NCBI GenBank assembly: GCA_937959395.1
Contig: CALGLR010000059.1
Coordinates: forward strand, 1 to 64,000
DNA from: an uncultured Flavobacteriaceae bacterium
GTDB lineage: Bacteria; Bacteroidota; Bacteroidia; Flavobacteriales; Flavobacteriaceae
Length of the DNA stretch: 64,000 nt
Reading direction: 5' to 3'
This document shows positions 63,062-64,000 of this stretch, one piece after another (position 1 is the stretch's first letter; each line of letters begins with the position of its first letter). Both the position numbers and the translations under genes were made by a program. The notes below the pieces were generated by a model, which saw only the letters and a program-made list of their open reading frames with translations, was not told where the DNA came from and searched no databases.

Positions 63062-63799
63062 CTACTCCTGAATACTAACCTTATAATTTATACCATAAGT
63101 CTTAGTTAAATTATCATCATTAAATATATCTTTAACAGGTCCAGTAGCGATTTTTTTGACGTTTAAAAAAGTTACCCAATCGAAATATTCAGGAACAGTT
63201 TGTAAATCGTGATGTACTACAATTACTGTTTTATTGGCTTTTCTTAATTCTTTTAAAATATTAATAATAGCAATCTCTGTTGTAGCATCTACACCTTGAA
63301 AAGGTTCGTCCATAAAATAGATTGACGCATTTTGAACTAATGCGCGAGCTAAGAAAATACGTTGTTGTTGCCCGCCAGATAATTGACTTATTTGTCGGCT
63401 TTTAAAAGCCAACATCCCTACTTTTTCTAGCGCCTCTAAGGCCGCTTTCTTTTCTTTCTGTCTTGGACGTTTAATCCATCCTAAACTGCCATAAGTTCCC
63501 ATCATAACCACGTCTAAAGCTGTGGTAGGAAAATCCCAATCTACACTTCCTTTTTGAGGAACGTAGGCCACTAATGAACGTTGTTTTTCATAAGATTTAC
63601 CATAAATACTCACGCTACCAGCAATAGGTTTTAAAATGCCTAAAATAGATTTAATAAGTGTAGATTTTCCGGCACCATTCGGACCAACAATAGCCATAAG
63701 TACACCTTCTGGAATTTCTAAATCGATATCCCAAAGTACAGGTTTGTAGTTATATGCTACAGTTAAATCGTCTATTTTTACTGCGATTTTTTTACTCAT
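63062..63799 (-). CDS. Metal ABC transporter ATP-binding protein
   Basis: A 245-residue nucleotide-binding subunit of a TroABCD/ZnuABC-type importer: Walker [17 protein letters not shown] (about 37-52), Q-loop [15 protein letters not shown] (typical of the Mn/Zn/Fe family), signature [15 protein letters not shown], Walker [13 protein letters not shown] and VVHHDLQT. Its ATG overlaps the stop of the binding-protein gene (TAATG), so the two are coupled. Confidence 0.95.
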   Translation of the reverse strand: MSKKIAVKIDDLTVAYNYKPVLWDIDLEIPEGVLMAIVGPNGAGKSTLIKSILGILKPIAGSVSIYGKSYEKQRSLVAYVPQKGSVDWDFPTTALDVVMMGTYGSLGWIKRPRQKEKKAALEALEKVGMLAFKSRQISQLSGGQQQRIFLARALVQNASIYFMDEPFQGVDATTEIAIINILKELRKANKTVIVVHHDLQTVPEYFDWVTFLNVKKIATGPVKDIFNDDNLTKTYGINYKVSIQE

Positions 63800-64000
63800 T
63801 ATTTCAATGCATTAACGATTGTGTTTACATTATACCTAAACATTCCAACATAAGTCCCTTCAGTAGTTCCTGCATTTCCAAGAGCATCAGAAAATAGTGT
63901 GCCTCCAATTACAACGTCATGACCTTTAGATTTTACAGCTGCTTCTAAGGCTTCAATAGTTCGTTTTGGAACAGAACTTTCTACAAAAATGGCTTTTACT
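63799..64000 (-). CDS. Metal-binding protein of the ABC transporter, C-terminal end only
   Basis: The minus strand, cut by the window edge, encodes about 66 C-terminal residues: [20 protein letters not shown], then [17 protein letters not shown] and [19 protein letters not shown]-stop. This is the end of a TroA/MntC-type periplasmic solute-binding protein for Mn, Zn or Fe. It is the first gene of the transporter operon within view. Confidence 0.9.
   Translation of the reverse strand, partial: VKAIFVESSVPKRTIEALEAAVKSKGHDVVIGGTLFSDALGNAGTTEGTYVGMFRYNVNTIVNALK

Noticed and set aside
48000-64000. A hidden defence system or prophage in the right half
   Set aside because: All genes there are housekeeping, secretion, signalling or metal transport; no nucleases, phage structural genes or restriction genes were seen.

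Overview
The window is an AT-rich stretch of a chromosome from a member of the Bacteroidota, almost certainly a marine-type Flavobacteriaceae. The evidence is several type IX secretion (T9SS) C-terminal sorting domains, Bacteroidetes -7 promoter elements (TAnnTTTG) in place of E. coli-type promoters, the gene order acpP-fabF-rnc-IPExxxVDY-pyk and prs-rplY-pth, an ABC permease fused to an M1 peptidase, and a HemC-HemD fusion. Species cannot be named from the sequence alone.

Layout. 1-2.75 kb is an accessory island: part of a RelE/ParE toxin, two complete ParD-ParE toxin-antitoxin pairs, tiny or frameshifted ORFs, and a 15-base motif (AAAGTCTAAATAAAC and variants) that recurs at the 3' boundary of nearly every unit. 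It stops at tRNA-Leu(CAA), beside which lies half of a decayed second tRNA-Leu. 3.2-5.8 kb holds prs, rplY and pth. 5.8-14.8 kb holds a lipoprotein, ribF-HTTM, and two large paralogous secreted metalloproteases plus the amputated tail of a third, cut by an IS110-family element (14.8-16.4 kb) that carries a structured leader typical of a bridge-RNA region.

16.6-29.2 kb is a heme region: hemA-hemCD-(four-helix-bundle gene)-hemE on the minus strand; an AraC regulator, hemH, a MATE exporter, a BNR-repeat protein and hemJ on the plus strand. 29.5-39.5 kb carries an NtrY-like kinase, an enoyl-CoA hydratase, a second AraC regulator, an ABC ATPase with its permease-peptidase fusion, and a radical SAM gene broken by an in-frame TGA. 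40.2-49.9 kb carries central metabolism: pyk, rnc, fabF and acpP on one strand; purN, rnhA, a START protein, a PfkB kinase and purF on the other. 49.9-51 kb is a gene-poor zone with 185-bp tandem repeats, a MITE-like element and a decayed T9SS cargo gene. 51-57.8 kb carries an HD protein, acyl-ACP desaturase, an acyltransferase, bacilliredoxin, a TerB-DnaJ protein and a T9SS protein. 58-60.3 kb is a sigma factor with a probable anti-sigma/TonB-C partner. 60.3-64 kb is a TroABCD-type metal ABC transporter, again interrupted by a four-helix-bundle gene, and its binding protein runs off the right edge.

Themes that ordinary annotation would miss: (i) the cassette-like island with its boundary motif; (ii) short hairpins with a CTTTC centre placed 6-7 bases before the start codons of four unrelated genes; (iii) four-helix-bundle genes interposed in two operons; (iv) several families of palindromic or inverted intergenic repeats; (v) two separate copies of a decayed T9SS cargo tail whose terminator hairpins covary. 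All functions are by family recognition from reading the sequence; no database search was run.
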